From Saturnia japonica (Eukaryota; Arthropoda; Insecta; Lepidoptera; Saturniidae): 64,000 nt of DNA. The DNA is taken from positions 16,554,001-16,618,000 of the forward strand of contig CM065322.1 of assembly GCA_033032175.1 (NCBI GenBank). Reading direction: 5' to 3'. The translations under genes were made by a program, and so were the position numbers. Positions 53,501 through 60,450 of this stretch are shown here, piece after piece. Under the pieces are notes generated by a model that did no database searches, was not told the origin of the DNA, and was given only the letters and a program-made list of their open reading frames with translations. The stretch's first letter is position 1; each line of letters begins with the position of its first letter.

Positions 53501-56500
53501 TTACAATTTTAAATTTAATTCCAAATAAATAATGCCGGAACTTTCTCTTGTACAAGGCTACAAGAACTAATGCTTCGAGCTAATAGCTGGTATATCAGCT
53601 TTCAGCATCACGCATATAGTGAACCGGGTGCAGTCTGCCATCGTCACTATTGTTCTGCATCAAAATTGCAGATAATGCTAAAAGACAAACATCAGTGTGT
53701 GACTAACTCATTAAATAATTTTGAATTGAAAATGTTAAGTACTGAACTGGATATTAATATTTCCTTTAATGTATTAAATGCGGTGTTACGGTCATCATTA
53801 AATTCAAAATTGGCATCTTTTCTTAATAAATTTGTAAGTGTTCTCGATATGGTTGCATAGTATGGTATAAATTTGCGAAATATGAAGTTACTAATCCTAT
53901 GAAACTATGTAGGTGTTTTAGATTTCTTGGTATGTGTATACGTCTACAATGCCTAATGCATATACAAAGACAATCTTACTTAAGAAGTTAACTTCAGTCT
54001 TGCGTCGGAGTTGTAGCTGACGCAAACACACATACAACCCTTTTTTAAATTATTTGTAGGTTTGGACTCCCTAATCTCAACTGATTTTCAGTGGCGATGT
54101 GGCCCAAAATGGTAACACGATAAGCCTATAGGGAGTAGCGGCTGTCAAGTGCATGTCATGAACACAGGGGGACCGTATGTGTATTAAAAAATTGTAGGGT
54201 TCAATGTGTGCGTGTTCCTTGCGACCGTTGGAATACCATATCTATGAGTTTATACTCTGTTTGTTCTGAATTCCAGATATTTCTGTAGTGTTTCGAAACA
54301 CTTTATTGCCACATTAGCCTAATAGTCCTAAGCGCGACTGATATGCCCAAGGTCCTGGGTTCGAATGGCCGCGCAAAGTGGTATTTGGTTTTTCTATGTA
54401 ATTAATGACAATAGGCTCGCCACCTATTACATGGGACCACTGTGGATGTACATCTCTGCCTAACCCTTTCGGGGAATACATGCGTGACGGTGTGTGTGTG
54501 TTCGGAAATGTTAAACAGATCATCGAACAATATGTTTTCAGGTAAACAATACGGCAATCGTAAAGGAGATAAATGAATTGGCTGCTTCAACGAGTTCGCT
54601 GATAACAGATAACGAGGCTCACCTCTCTGCTCACTCCACCACCCTCGGACAGATAAGGGAGCAAGTGTTTGCCCTGCGGTCTGCCCTCTCCGACGCCGTC
54701 GAGAGACAAGCTGGTCTGGAGAGCCGGTACCTCGCTACAGAGTACAGACTGTACTCGCCTACCGGTTATTAGAAATATATTTTTCTTTATAGGTTTTAGC
54801 GTTATGGCTATAATCTTAATTTAAGTGATAATGTGGACCAAGATAGTGATGCGCTACACCAAGTTCGTGCGCGACCGTCCCTATGTGGCGACAGGCGTTA
54901 GCGGGGACGAGATAGCACATTATTACGTCACTACACTATACACACACTGTACACTAAAGTAAACAGTACGCTATCTCGGCACTGTTCTTGAAATAATTAC
55001 CTACAGCCGCTCGGTAGATAAACACGTACTACGGCTGTTCTCTGACTGTGTCACTTCTTGGATTACCTACTATTTTTTGTTGTAAGTTTTAATTTAATTT
55101 TTTTCTTACTTGGGTTTGATTTCTAGTTTTAAAAGATATTGTAAGTTAGTAAGAAGGCAATGTACAATTTTTGTTTAAAATAAAATAAAATGTTTAATAA
55201 CTACAAAGTAATTTTAAATTGTACTAAGTAGGAAATATAATATTTTGCCATTATTTATAAATTGCGTAGATACTCGCGACTATTGTGTACCCGAGTTTAC
55301 CTAAATTTCGTTTCGGCAGTTTGTATGAAGACGTACTATTGATGACGTTAGTGTACTGTGGACGCGCGCTTACATCACGCCACTGCATGCATTTACCTTC
55401 CCCGCTAAATCTACCACTACCGCCCCCGTTATCGTATGTAGTACCTCGCCCCCGCCAACGTCAATGGGAAATATAGGACGGTCGGAACATATGTAATGTA
55501 ATGTAGTATTGTGCTACATCGTCCCCTCCAACTTCTTTAAAATAGGAAGGTGGCGCACGAACTTCTCGGACTACTCTAAAGTTATTGGCGGGATCTTGAA
55601 GTTTTATGTGGTGGTTTTTATTTTAATTTACAAATTTAGGGTTATTAAGCCCTTTATTTTGTAATTTTGTCGGCATTTTACTTGATGTAATTTGGTTATT
55701 GCGCACAAGTGAATTGAATAACTGGAAGCATGCATTTTAAGTTGCCACAAAACGATAGTTTTAAAAAGGGAACCGCTATCTTATTGAACCTATGTTTCAA
55801 TATTGCAAAATAATAATTATAAATAGCTACAGTGGACAGGCAGCCTAAGCAGTTTCGTTAAAAAAAAAATCAATGGTCCTAATAGAGATGGTTTGTTTGT
55901 TTGTTTGTTGCAGGTAAAACTCCATTGCGTACTGAGTACCGCTACCCTCGTACGTTAGCTGCCACCTCGCCTCACGACAGGATCCTAGCGAGGTTCAGAG
56001 CCATGCGTCGGAACACCGGCCACGCTGATGTGAGTTTGTTTATGCTAATTTACTGAGTGCACGCTTAGGCCGGCTCCACACTTTGGTGCCAACGTTCGCA
56101 CCAACTTTGATAGTTGGCCGACACGTGTCGGTTTTATTAAATGAATTGTGTTGAACTTTTGGTAGATTAAGGATTTTTTATTTTATTTTGGGGAATAAAT
56201 AAATACGTACTTGGGGGAATTTTGAGAAAATGAAATCTTTGAGAAATTGAAAATCGGTAAGGAAGATAAATATACAAAGTTCTGTATATAAATAGGTATT
56301 TAAATACAACTGAAATCTGTATGTATGTAGTTTGTGTCTGTTTTCCTGCAAGAGCTACTAGGTGACGTCATAAGTAAGTACTGACGTAAGAACGTAACAA
56401 CTCCGTGACTATAAAGGTTATTGTGTTTATTAAAATAAGTGAAACATGAATAAACTTTTTCTTCTTATGTTGGATCCACAGAAGCACTTGCCTATGTCAA

Positions 56501-59500
56501 TATTTTTAACCGTTCTTAATATTTTCTAATCTTTAATGTGTGGTCTAACAAGATAGTGGTTTCCTTGTTTAGAACTATCTTGGGAGCTTTTTTGGTAACT
56601 CAAATTGAATGTTTTCAGTTTATACTTAAAATCTACTTCACATAACTGCCTCATTAGCTTAGTGCGACTGCTATTCCGGAGGTTCTGGGTTCGATCCTCA
56701 GGCCGAACAAAGTGGCATTAGGTTTTTCTATGAAATTCCTCAGTAGCAGCTCGGAGTTTGGCTTAAAACGAACTGAAAAAGGAATGAATGAAAAATTAAA
56801 GTAATTTGTACTTGCGGGAAGGACAATTATGATAGACTACATGGGTGCGTTGGCGATGTTTGGCGTATAAAACTAACACGGGTGAATCCGTGGGGCACAG
56901 ATTCAATAAATAAACTGAAATCGGTTTAAGATGCCGCAGGAGGGCGTAACGGCAGAGTGCTCCGACCCGGAGATCAGGTGCGCGAGTGACTACGAGTCCT
57001 CCTCCTTATCAGAGGACTCGACCGTGTCTACGGATCCCTCCCCACCCTCGAACAACCTACCTCCCCCCGCGCCTATCGTCAAGTGCATCTCCGAGACAGA
57101 CATAAACGTTATTAGAAAGGTGAGCTCAATTATATACACTATACTATGTTTCGATTAACTCTAAAGAAATATGTAAATCGTGATAGATCAATATAAATAG
57201 CGTGGCGTAGAAGTACTGAGCTCTACTATTGAGCCGAGAGGTCGCGGGTTCGACTCCCGCATATGACTGACATTTGTGTGATTGGCATAATTATCAGTTG
57301 TGTTTTATTAGCCACGCTATCAAATAGTTTAATAATACAATGAGGTTTTTTTTTCAATTTAATGGGTTCCATTCCTTGCTAGGAATAAATATTTTTTCAA
57401 ACCCCATGACTGCAGTTTCAGTTTTAATTGGGCACAAAACTCTGTTGAGAATTTATCCGTTTCTCTATAGTTTCGGATTTGGCTATTCATATCCACTTGA
57501 ACAATTCACTCTATATATAAATACAAGGTGTCCAGAAAGGGTATCGGGTATTTGTTTTCGCGCCATATTCGAAACGGGGCGTCTAAAGGGTGCGGGGAGG
57601 GGTTCGTGGAGTCCGCCATTTTGTGGAGTTTTAGTCATGATGGAACAGTACTCGGGGGCGCATCGCGCATTTTGCGTACGAGCGTATTATCGTAATGGTG
57701 ATTCAATAGTGACTGCTCAACGTCTCTATCGTGCGGAATATCGTACACGCCACGCGCCAAGTGACGATAGCATTAGGAAATGGATCTGGATGTTCGAGAA
57801 TACAGGTGCGACAGTTAAAATTCAAAACTCTGGTCGTCCTCGTTCAGTTCGCGATGAAGAAACAATTGAAGAAGTTGAGGCGTCGGTTCGTCAAAATCCG
57901 TCTTTATCCATCCGAAAGCGAAGCCAAGCGTTGAACATCAAAAAATCGTCTTTACATTCGATTTTAAAGAAAGACTTACATCTAAAAGCCTATAAAATTC
58001 AATTGGTTCAAGAATTGAAGGATACGAACTATGCTAATCGACTGAATTTTGCGAACGAAATGCTGCAGCGATTTAACAACTTTAACAACATACTGTTCAG
58101 TGACGAAGCAAATTTTCACCTGAATGGTCATGTTAATAAGCAGAATTGTCGGTACTGGGCAGTGGAGAATCCGAGACGAAAGCATGAACGACCCCTGCAT
58201 AGCCCAAAGGTCGTTGTTTGGGCCGCTATGTCTGCTAAAGGCATAATTGGTCTTATTTTCATGAAGATCAACGAGGCCGAGCAATTAATGTGAATAGTGA
58301 CCGTTATTGCGATATGTTGCGAAATTTTTTGGTCCCAGAGTTGCAGGAGTTTGCAGATTTCAACTCAAGAACGTGGTTCCAGCAAGATGGGGCCACTTGC
58401 CATACCTCAATGACTCAATGGAAGTTGTTAACGAATTATTCCCTAATAAAGTCATTTCGCGAAGGGGTAACATCAACTGGCCTCCCAGAAGCCCCGACCT
58501 TAGCCCGCTTGACTATTTTGCATGGGGATACCTTAAAAGTAAGGTTTATCAAAACAATCCGACGAATCTAACCCAGTTAAAGCAAAACATCAGGTCAGAA
58601 ATGGCAGCAATATCGATAGCTATGTGTCAACGTGTTATCGCCAATCTTCGTTTCCGTTTAGAAGAGTGCCAGCAACGTAACGGTCATCATTTGGATAACA
58701 TCATCTTTTCCAAATAATTCTCCCATTCATATGCTAATAATAAACAATAAACTTTTTTATTGCATACAAATAATTTTTGTTTCATTGAACTTACAAATAC
58801 CCGATACTCTTTCTGGACATCTTGTATATATATAACAGCTGCTTAGTTGTCATAATACAAGCTTTGCTTAGTATGGATTTAAATGGCCGTCTGTGAAATT
58901 GTGTCTACATGAATATTTTTTTCTAACATAAAAAACTCGTTATAGGCATACCATATTACCATCTTGGGCCACATTGTGACTAAACATAACGCGAGATTGT
59001 GGCCAAACGCTGAACCTATAAAAAATAAGCTATCACTGATCAATAGGGCTGCCTGTACACTGAAACGGGAGCTGTGCAAATTTTGACGAATAAAATCGCA
59101 TAAAAATCTAGTGATGCAATTCTGTTAGTCGAAATTTGCTACATATGCAATTCTATTGGTTGAAATATGCTAGAGGTGCAATTCTAATGGTCGAACCTTG
59201 CTACAGATGCAATTCTTTTGGTCGAAATTTGCTAGAGGTGCAATTCTATTGGTCGAAATTTGCTAGAGACACAATTCTAGTGGTCAAAATTTGCCACGCT
59301 TCAGTGAACAGGCAACCTAATCGCTTGGAATACAATTCCAGACAGAATACCAACAACGAGGGAAGGAGAACTCAAATCATTCGATGTCGAAGAAACGCTC
59401 GAAGCTTCCTTCACTGTCCGCACACAAGAAACCGTTGTTGGACCGCAACGGACCTGCCAACTGAACGGTCAATCCATATACAACATGACGCTGCAATGGC

Positions 59501-59845
59501 CACATTATATAAATACATGTATCCGGACACGGAATATCAGATTTTAGAGATACATATTTTAATTTTATTTCACTTTATTTTTTATTGAATTGTCTACAAT
59601 TTTCCAAATTATCCTTTTGAAACAACCTGTACATAAATAGCTGTACTGTTACAAGGGCTGGCCTCGTATACCAACGAGTCATATTAATTATACTACATAA
59701 TACTAACATATCATAGAATTTTCGATGTGACTTGGTATCCGTACTATTGACCTGCATTCTATTACTACTGTTAAAATGCTGTTAATGACTACTATTTTGT
59801 TTTTGCTTTCAGTTTATGCAGGCACAAACCAAAGATAATAAGTAA
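29509..59845 (+). CDS. Klp61F: Kinesin-5 (BimC/Eg5-type) mitotic motor, 21 coding exons
   Basis: Plus-end-directed tetrameric kinesin that crosslinks and slides antiparallel microtubules to build the bipolar spindle. The coding exons are 29509-29573, 31303-31450, 32832-32981, 35554-35773, 35895-35983, 37829-38077, 38284-38537, 39731-39960, 41442-41605, 42498-42637, 43794-43885, 45696-45899, 46824-46991, 48033-48231, 48530-48712, 50570-50685, 51246-51365, 54542-54764, 55914-56029, 56931-57119 and 59813-59845. All introns are GT-AG and phases agree, giving about 1,116 residues, close to the family length of about 1,050. Visible motifs are the P-loop GQTGTGKT (98-105), switch I NAQSSRSH (220-227), switch II DLAGSE (256-261), a kinesin-5 neck linker (about residues 360-385), a long polar stalk, and a BimC box with the CDK-type site TPLR (1007-1010). 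One extra base in exon 4 breaks the frame as written. The family call is secure; the acceptors of exons 9, 17 and 20 are the least certain points. Confidence 0.95.
31303..31450 (+). CDS. Klp61F: Kinesin-5 exon 2
   Basis: Acceptor TTATTAG, donor GTAAAA. The exon completes the split arginine codon and encodes RPLNQRERD, the conserved continuation of the first strand, up to FDKAFGP just before the next helix (residues 22-71). It ends in phase 0. Confidence 0.92.
31760..32045 (+). repeat. Repeat family E, copy 2 (intron 2)
   Basis: Same segments as 23107-23400, with a run of 10 C near 31922. It lies in kinesin intron 2. Confidence 0.8.
32832..32981 (+). CDS. Klp61F: Kinesin-5 exon 3 (P-loop, loop L5)
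   Basis: Residues 72-121. The exon holds the ATP-binding P-loop GQTGTGKT (98-105), preceded by GYNCTVFAY. It also holds the start of loop L5 with the tryptophan (W119) that helps form the inhibitor pocket in kinesin-5 motors. The acceptor is TTTTTTCAAG, and a donor GTTCGC follows AAG. Both ends are phase 0. Confidence 0.93.
33700..34031 (+). mobile_element. Helitron-like element 3' region (intron 3)
   Basis: The segment from ATTTGCGAAGGTGTTTTTATA is colinear with 44346-44580. It ends GCGCGGGTTAGCTAG followed by T at 34032, the Helitron-type 3' end. The 5' end is not resolved. Confidence 0.55.
34560..34760 (-). repeat. Repeat family D copy (intron 3)
   Basis: Reverse of 1020-1285 and parallel to 40135-40415; shares CTATCGCCATTTCCTCGTTC and ACACCCCTTAC-type ends. 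It sits inside an antisense Helitron-like copy (34345-34960), so it is a nested insertion. Confidence 0.65.
35455..35530 (-). mobile_element. Helitron-like 5' end fragment before exon 4
   Basis: GGAGTAAAGTCCAGTTGTG and a CACACACAAACTTTTTTT stretch match, in reverse, the first 70 bp of the element at 41622-42102. It lies within about 25 bases of the exon 4 acceptor. Confidence 0.6.
35554..35773 (+). CDS. Klp61F: Kinesin-5 exon 4, with a +1 frameshift
   Basis: It opens with [11 protein letters not shown], the conserved end of loop L5, and should encode residues 122-194. The exon is 220 nt long, whereas its flanking phases need 219. After the codons for YNEE an extra G at about 35668 shifts the frame and a TAA follows at about 35698. 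Skipping one base restores LFDLLST and the rest through the donor GTAAGA. This is either a sequence or assembly indel or a real null allele. Confidence 0.9.
35895..35983 (+). CDS. Klp61F: Kinesin-5 exon 5
   Basis: Acceptor TTTTCCAG, donor GTAAGC. It encodes residues 195-224, from [10 protein letters not shown] to the start of switch I (LMNAQS). Split codon AG|T gives the second serine of SSRSH across the next intron. Confidence 0.92.
36208..36420 (-). pseudogene. Unrecognised coding-like remnant (intron 5)
   Basis: An open minus-strand frame (36396-36208) reads [18 protein letters not shown] and continues with acidic, proline-containing sequence. The composition looks coding and lies in an intron in antisense. 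It is probably a piece of a transposon protein, but I cannot name the family. Confidence 0.3.
36558..37489. mobile_element. PIF/Harbinger-like MITE (932 bp), nested
   Basis: Terminal inverted repeats GGCTGATTTTATAGTGACGC and the reverse of its right end (GCGTCACTAAAAAAAATCAG plus CC) are flanked by the 3-bp duplication TAA (36555-36557, 37490-37492). The TWA-type duplication and GG termini suit PIF/Harbinger. It splits an antisense Helitron-like element, and the unoccupied site is seen at about 41905 (CTTAAGG). No transposase is evident inside. Confidence 0.8.
37490..37826 (-). mobile_element. Helitron-like element, antisense, upstream of exon 6
   Basis: With 36535-36557 it is the reverse of the first 300 bp of 41622-42102, split by the MITE. 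Its T-rich 5' end (read on +: CAAACTTTTTATTTTTG) lies against the exon 6 acceptor. A short duplicated ACAGTACAGTGACAGT and GGTC repeats lie within it. Confidence 0.7.
37829..38077 (+). CDS. Klp61F: Kinesin-5 exon 6 (switch I/II)
   Basis: Residues 224-307. It completes SSRSH, continues through [11 protein letters not shown], and carries switch II DLAGSE (256-261) and [13 protein letters not shown]. The acceptor follows TTTTTGTCCCAG. Its pyrimidine run lies next to the T-rich end of an antisense Helitron-like insertion. The donor is GTATGT. Confidence 0.94.
38284..38537 (+). CDS. Klp61F: Kinesin-5 exon 7 (end of motor, neck linker)
   Basis: Residues 307-391. It encodes [19 protein letters not shown], the microtubule-binding end of the motor, then [12 protein letters not shown] and the neck-linker/coil start [13 protein letters not shown], typical of kinesin-5. 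The acceptor is ACTACCAG and the donor GTAAGA, ending in phase 1. Confidence 0.94.
38720..38970 (+). repeat. Repeat family F, copy 1 (intron 7)
   Basis: Shares ACGAAACACCAATAAC, GCATGACGTCATTCG and the TTTCCCTAGCTTTA-type 3' part with 43370-43675. Confidence 0.75.
39232..39545 (-). repeat. Repeat family E, copy 3, with an 18-G run (intron 7)
   Basis: Inverse of 31760-32045. At the place of the C tract it has 18 consecutive G (39374-39391). It is non-coding. Confidence 0.82.
39731..39960 (+). CDS. Klp61F: Kinesin-5 exon 8 (start of stalk)
   Basis: Residues 392-468. It is charged and coiled-coil-like, rich in E, K, L and Q ([10 protein letters not shown] and similar), as expected for the beginning of the stalk. 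It starts GVFLANE after the neck. The acceptor is CTTCCAG and the donor GTAAGT; it ends in phase 0. Confidence 0.9.
40135..40415 (-). repeat. Repeat family D copy (intron 8)
   Basis: Parallel to 34560-34760 and the reverse of 1020-1285; includes GCGAGTCACTATGACGGAC and CGCCATTTCCTCGTTCG. Confidence 0.65.
40870..41290 (+). pseudogene. Retroelement-type nuclease-like C-terminal fragment (intron 8)
   Basis: Two overlapping frames, 40874-41083 and 41080-41289, read [20 protein letters not shown] followed by LTVPWE, then [14 protein letters not shown]. The RPD..(E)LTVPWE and VGARG layout resembles the C-terminal domain of certain retroelement polyproteins with a PD-(D/E)xK-like pattern. A frameshift joins the two frames. 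It lies antisense-free within the intron, about 150 bases before exon 9, and is not part of the kinesin. Confidence 0.5.
41442..41605 (+). CDS. Klp61F: Kinesin-5 exon 9 (stalk)
   Basis: Residues 469-523: helical stalk with [17 protein letters not shown]. The donor is GTACAC. The acceptor chosen, GGGGATAG before ATTTTA, has a poor pyrimidine tract. It is picked because the phase fits and the residues keep the heptad register with exon 8. Starts at 41475 or 41481 would also keep the frame. Confidence 0.8.
41622..42102 (+). mobile_element. Helitron-like element (481 bp), near complete
   Basis: 5' TC in TCTATATATATAAAAAAGTT, then a GT tract; 3' end CGGGCCCGGGTTTGCTAG followed by T, with a small GC hairpin before CTAG. 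It begins 17 bases after exon 9. It shows the unoccupied site of the MITE at 36558-37489. Confidence 0.75.
42498..42637 (+). CDS. Klp61F: Kinesin-5 exon 10 (stalk)
   Basis: Acceptor ATATTACAG, donor GTATGA. It completes the split arginine codon and encodes [16 protein letters not shown] onward to [11 protein letters not shown] (residues 523-569). This is stalk sequence and it ends in phase 1. Confidence 0.9.
42765..43093 (+). mobile_element. SINE A fragment followed by a Helitron-like 3' end
   Basis: 42765-42850 matches the SINE A body (GGCAGCTGCAG). From 42870 a segment with GAACTCAAAAACGGACCGAT leads to GAAACCGTGGGGCACAGCTAG followed by T. The same family is degraded at 21780-21995 and inverted at 21447 on. 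Confidence 0.65.
43370..43675 (+). repeat. Repeat family F, copy 2, with internal duplication (intron 10)
   Basis: Colinear with 38720-38970 but has an exact 33-bp tandem duplication (43401-43433, 43434-43466), each with a TGACGTCA motif. Confidence 0.85.
43794..43885 (+). CDS. Klp61F: Kinesin-5 exon 11 (stalk)
   Basis: Acceptor TTCTTTTACAG, donor GTATGT. It encodes [19 protein letters not shown] and [11 protein letters not shown] (residues 570-600), in phase with both neighbours. Confidence 0.9.
45696..45899 (+). CDS. Klp61F: Kinesin-5 exon 12 (stalk)
   Basis: Acceptor TTTTCACAG, donor GTGAGT after TGG. It encodes residues 601-668, a Q/S/E-rich helical segment ending RFVEQW. Phase is 0 at both ends. 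Confidence 0.9.
46824..46991 (+). CDS. Klp61F: Kinesin-5 exon 13 (stalk)
   Basis: Acceptor TATATTACAG, donor GTAACC. It encodes residues 669-724, alanine- and arginine-rich helix ([17 protein letters not shown]). It is GC-richer than its introns. Phase is 0 at both ends. Confidence 0.9.
47265..47500 (+). repeat. Repeat family G, copy 2 (intron 13)
   Basis: Colinear with 23640-23860 (GTGAGTCACGTGA, TTAGACTCTTGCG). Confidence 0.65.
47669..47956 (-). mobile_element. tRNA-derived SINE, minus strand (intron 13)
   Basis: Reverse strand starts with a tRNA-like head (GGTTTAGACCGACAG), then a box B-like GGTATGAACCCC, and includes GGTGAAGGAAAACATCGTG. The 3' end carries GCCCAGTAGTAGGACAC, a motif frequent in lepidopteran SINE tails. 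Confidence 0.65.
48033..48231 (+). CDS. Klp61F: Kinesin-5 exon 14 (stalk)
   Basis: Acceptor GAACATAG, donor GTATGT. It encodes residues 725-790, a strongly charged coiled coil ([20 protein letters not shown]). It ends in phase 1. Confidence 0.9.
48530..48712 (+). CDS. Klp61F: Kinesin-5 exon 15 (stalk)
   Basis: Acceptor TTGATTACAG, donor GTTTGT. It encodes residues 791-851 with [12 protein letters not shown] and NYGKLFDE, continuing the coiled coil in register. It ends in phase 1. Confidence 0.9.
48750..49025 (+). pseudogene. LINE C-terminal remnant (intron 15)
   Basis: Encodes [19 protein letters not shown], then [12 protein letters not shown] and [18 protein letters not shown], which is the C-terminal end of a non-LTR polyprotein, with shifts between segments. 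Confidence 0.7.
50570..50685 (+). CDS. Klp61F: Kinesin-5 exon 16 (distal stalk)
   Basis: Acceptor CCTATATAG, donor GTAATT. It encodes residues 852-890, [20 protein letters not shown] to [11 protein letters not shown]. Phases fit both neighbours. Confidence 0.9.
51246..51365 (+). CDS. Klp61F: Kinesin-5 exon 17
   Basis: Encodes residues 891-930 ([10 protein letters not shown] to ERSMQKLE). The donor is GTAAAC. The acceptor GAAACGAAAG has almost no pyrimidine tract, but nearby AGs at 51232 and 51234 break the frame and the AG at 51200 leads to a stop. 51246 is therefore the only start that keeps phase 0. Confidence 0.78.
52090..53935 (-). pseudogene. Ty3/gypsy pol fragment: RNase H and integrase (intron 17)
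   Basis: Read on the minus strand from high to low coordinates: an RT-thumb/RNase H-like region (53935-53550), integrase core with HLDHIGPM near 53000 and [13 protein letters not shown] near 52920, and the integrase C-terminus with [15 protein letters not shown] near 52180. Frames shift many times and a repeat X copy (52468-52680) interrupts core and C-terminus. LTRs were not found. It is antisense to the kinesin. Confidence 0.8.
52468..52680 (+). repeat. Repeat family X, copy 3 (intron 17)
   Basis: Matches 7150-7450: GTCGCGATCTG, TTCCCTATCCA, and TGTGCATGTATGCATGTACA followed by TATTGTGTGTAATGATCT. It is inserted inside the gypsy pol fragment. Confidence 0.75.
53965..54060 (-). mobile_element. 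Helitron-like 5' fragment (intron 17)
   Basis: Reverse of the first 90 bp of 41622-42102 (CAAAGACAATCTTACTTAAG, CACACATACAACCC). Confidence 0.6.
54309..54505 (+). mobile_element. tRNA-derived SINE, family B (intron 17)
   Basis: Head with GCGACTG and box B GGGTTCGAATGG (54358-54369), then AAAGTGGTATTTGGTTTTTC. It is the same family as 56648-56770. It ends about 40 bases before exon 18. Confidence 0.75.
54542..54764 (+). CDS. Klp61F: Kinesin-5 exon 18 (tail start)
   Basis: Acceptor GTTTTCAG, donor GTTATT. It encodes residues 931-1004, serine-rich helix then YRLYSPT. Downstream splicing completes a glycine to form TGKTPLR. A SINE lies just upstream of the acceptor. Confidence 0.9.
55575..55795 (+). 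repeat. Dispersed repeat I copy (intron 18)
   Basis: Colinear with 24420-24640 and, in part, 63465-63605; shared GTAATTTTG/TAATATTGG, GCATTTTACTTGAT-type and AAAAAGGGAACC segments. No coding region. Confidence 0.65.
55914..56029 (+). CDS. Klp61F: Kinesin-5 exon 19 (BimC box)
   Basis: Residues 1005-1043 hold the BimC box: [15 protein letters not shown]1007 sits in a CDK1 consensus (T-P-x-R), the site whose phosphorylation targets kinesin-5 to the spindle. The acceptor follows a TTTG repeat tract ending TTGCAG; the donor is GTGAGT. Confidence 0.94.
56648..56770 (+). mobile_element. tRNA-derived SINE, family B (intron 19)
   Basis: CCTCATTAGCTTAGTGCGAC head, box B GGGTTCGATCC, then AAAGTGGCATTAGGTTTTTC, ending in CAGCTCGGAGTTTGG. 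Confidence 0.78.
56931..57119 (+). CDS. Klp61F: Kinesin-5 exon 20 (acidic, proline/serine-rich tail)
   Basis: Residues 1044-1106. It is a low-complexity tail: acidic, serine-rich, with [12 protein letters not shown]. The acceptor is GGTTTAAG and the donor GTGAGC; phase is 0 at both ends. Its first codon is ATG, but this is an internal methionine. The region is poorly conserved in the family, so support comes from frame and splice sites. Confidence 0.82.
57201..57285 (+). mobile_element. tRNA-like SINE head (intron 20)
   Basis: GCGTGGCGTAGAAGTACTGA with box B GGGTTCGACTCCC. The arms do not fold into a full cloverleaf and no CCA-matching acceptor stem is seen, so it is read as a SINE head rather than a working tRNA. 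Confidence 0.45.
57524..58824 (+). mobile_element. mariner-like transposon (1,301 bp)
   Basis: Terminal inverted repeats of about 30 bp with two mismatches (CAAGGTGTCCAGAAAGGGTA at the left, the reverse complement CAAGATGTCCAGAAAGAGTA at the right), flanked by the TA duplication at 57522-57523 and 58825-58826. Size and ends are those of a mariner/Tc1 element. It is in the last kinesin intron, in the same orientation as the gene. Confidence 0.92.
57637..58717 (+). pseudogene. mariner transposase with two frameshifts
   Basis: Starts at ATG 57637 (or 57640). It has an N-terminal helix-turn-helix region ([27 protein letters not shown]), then catalytic blocks [23 protein letters not shown] and [14 protein letters not shown], i.e. 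the three acidic residues of a DD-D transposase. The frame breaks near 58265 (after IIGLIF) and near 58410 (after CHTS), each by a single-base loss, so no full protein can be made. About 36 residues separate the last two aspartates once the break is allowed for. Confidence 0.92.
59046..59317. mobile_element. Small TIR element carrying a minisatellite
   Basis: Inverted ends GGGCTGCCTGTACACTGAAA and, reversed on the right, GGTTGCCTGTTCACTGAAGC, with TA on both sides (59044-59045, 59318-59319). Another inverted end lies at 55832-55853. It encloses six 31-bp units. Confidence 0.72.
59113..59298 (+). repeat. 31-bp minisatellite, six units
   Basis: Six contiguous 31-bp units start at 59113, 59144, 59175, 59206, 59237 and 59268; each has TGCAATTCTATTGGTCGAAA or a close variant, the last being the most diverged. 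Confidence 0.93.
59813..59845 (+). CDS. Klp61F: Kinesin-5 exon 21 (terminal, stop codon)
   Basis: After a strong acceptor (TTTTTGCTTTCAG) it encodes [10 protein letters not shown] and TAA. Phase 0 matches exon 20. The exon is tiny, so it is less certain than the others, but no other in-frame continuation with a stop is as good. Confidence 0.75.
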   Translation, partial: FMQAQTKDNK

Positions 59846-60150
59846 CCGACACTAACTAACATAAAAATTCGATAAAAAGTTTTATATAGTGAAAATAATA
59901 AGTATGTTATGGGTTTTTTTTTGTATGTAAATGTAAAAACAATCTTTGAAAATGTCTAATATATAGTTTTAAAGCGATTTGAAATTGAATAAGAGAATGG
60001 TGGGAGAGAAAATGCTCAGTTGTAGGTAGGTATGTTTACATATTTTATTCGTCCCGCTTAAATATATTTATTTTACTAATTATTTAGTTTGAAATAATGT
60101 TTTTTACAAACTTTTTTATTTTTGTCTTTATATATTGGTTATAGGTTTAT
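59846..60150 (+). other. Kinesin 3' flank, likely 3' UTR
   Basis: AT-rich sequence following the TAA at 59845. I cannot place the poly(A) site: no strong AATAAA sits close to the stop, and the next candidates are after 60580. Confidence 0.45.
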
Positions 60151-60155
60151 AGTTG

Positions 60156-60450
60156 CGGCCACAATCTCACCTGATCTTAAGTGACAATGTAGCCCGAGAT
60201 GCGATACACCCTAAACCTAATGGAAGACTGGCTCTCAAGTGCAGCTGCCGGAACACACCTATAGGCGTGCTTGACGACAGACTTTCCACTTGCGGGTGGT
60301 GGCTAGCCAGACGGGCATTAGAAAAAGCCCTACCGCCACGCTATGGTTTCATCACGTTTTCCTTCACCGGGCGCTCAGGCTCATTGTAGGGGTTCAAACT
60401 CACGTCGATCGACGCGGAGCCGTAACACGTTACCAAATAAGCCACCATTG
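60156..60450 (-). mobile_element. tRNA-derived SINE, family A, near full length
   Basis: The reverse strand has GCAATGGTGGCTTATTTGG as box A region, box B GAGTTTGAACCCC and a long body with AGGGCTTTTTCTAATGCCCG. Confidence 0.8.

Noticed and set aside
57201..57285. Possible functional tRNA gene
   Set aside because: It has a box B but no complete cloverleaf or acceptor stem; it resembles SINE heads.
57340..57636. Upstream extension of the mariner transposase frame
   Set aside because: The first 99 codons cross the TIR and flanking intron, so it is a chance open frame; the transposase starts at 57637.
59136..59588. 150-codon ORF across the minisatellite
   Set aside because: The 31-bp unit is not a multiple of three and the frame simply runs through the array; no conserved protein.
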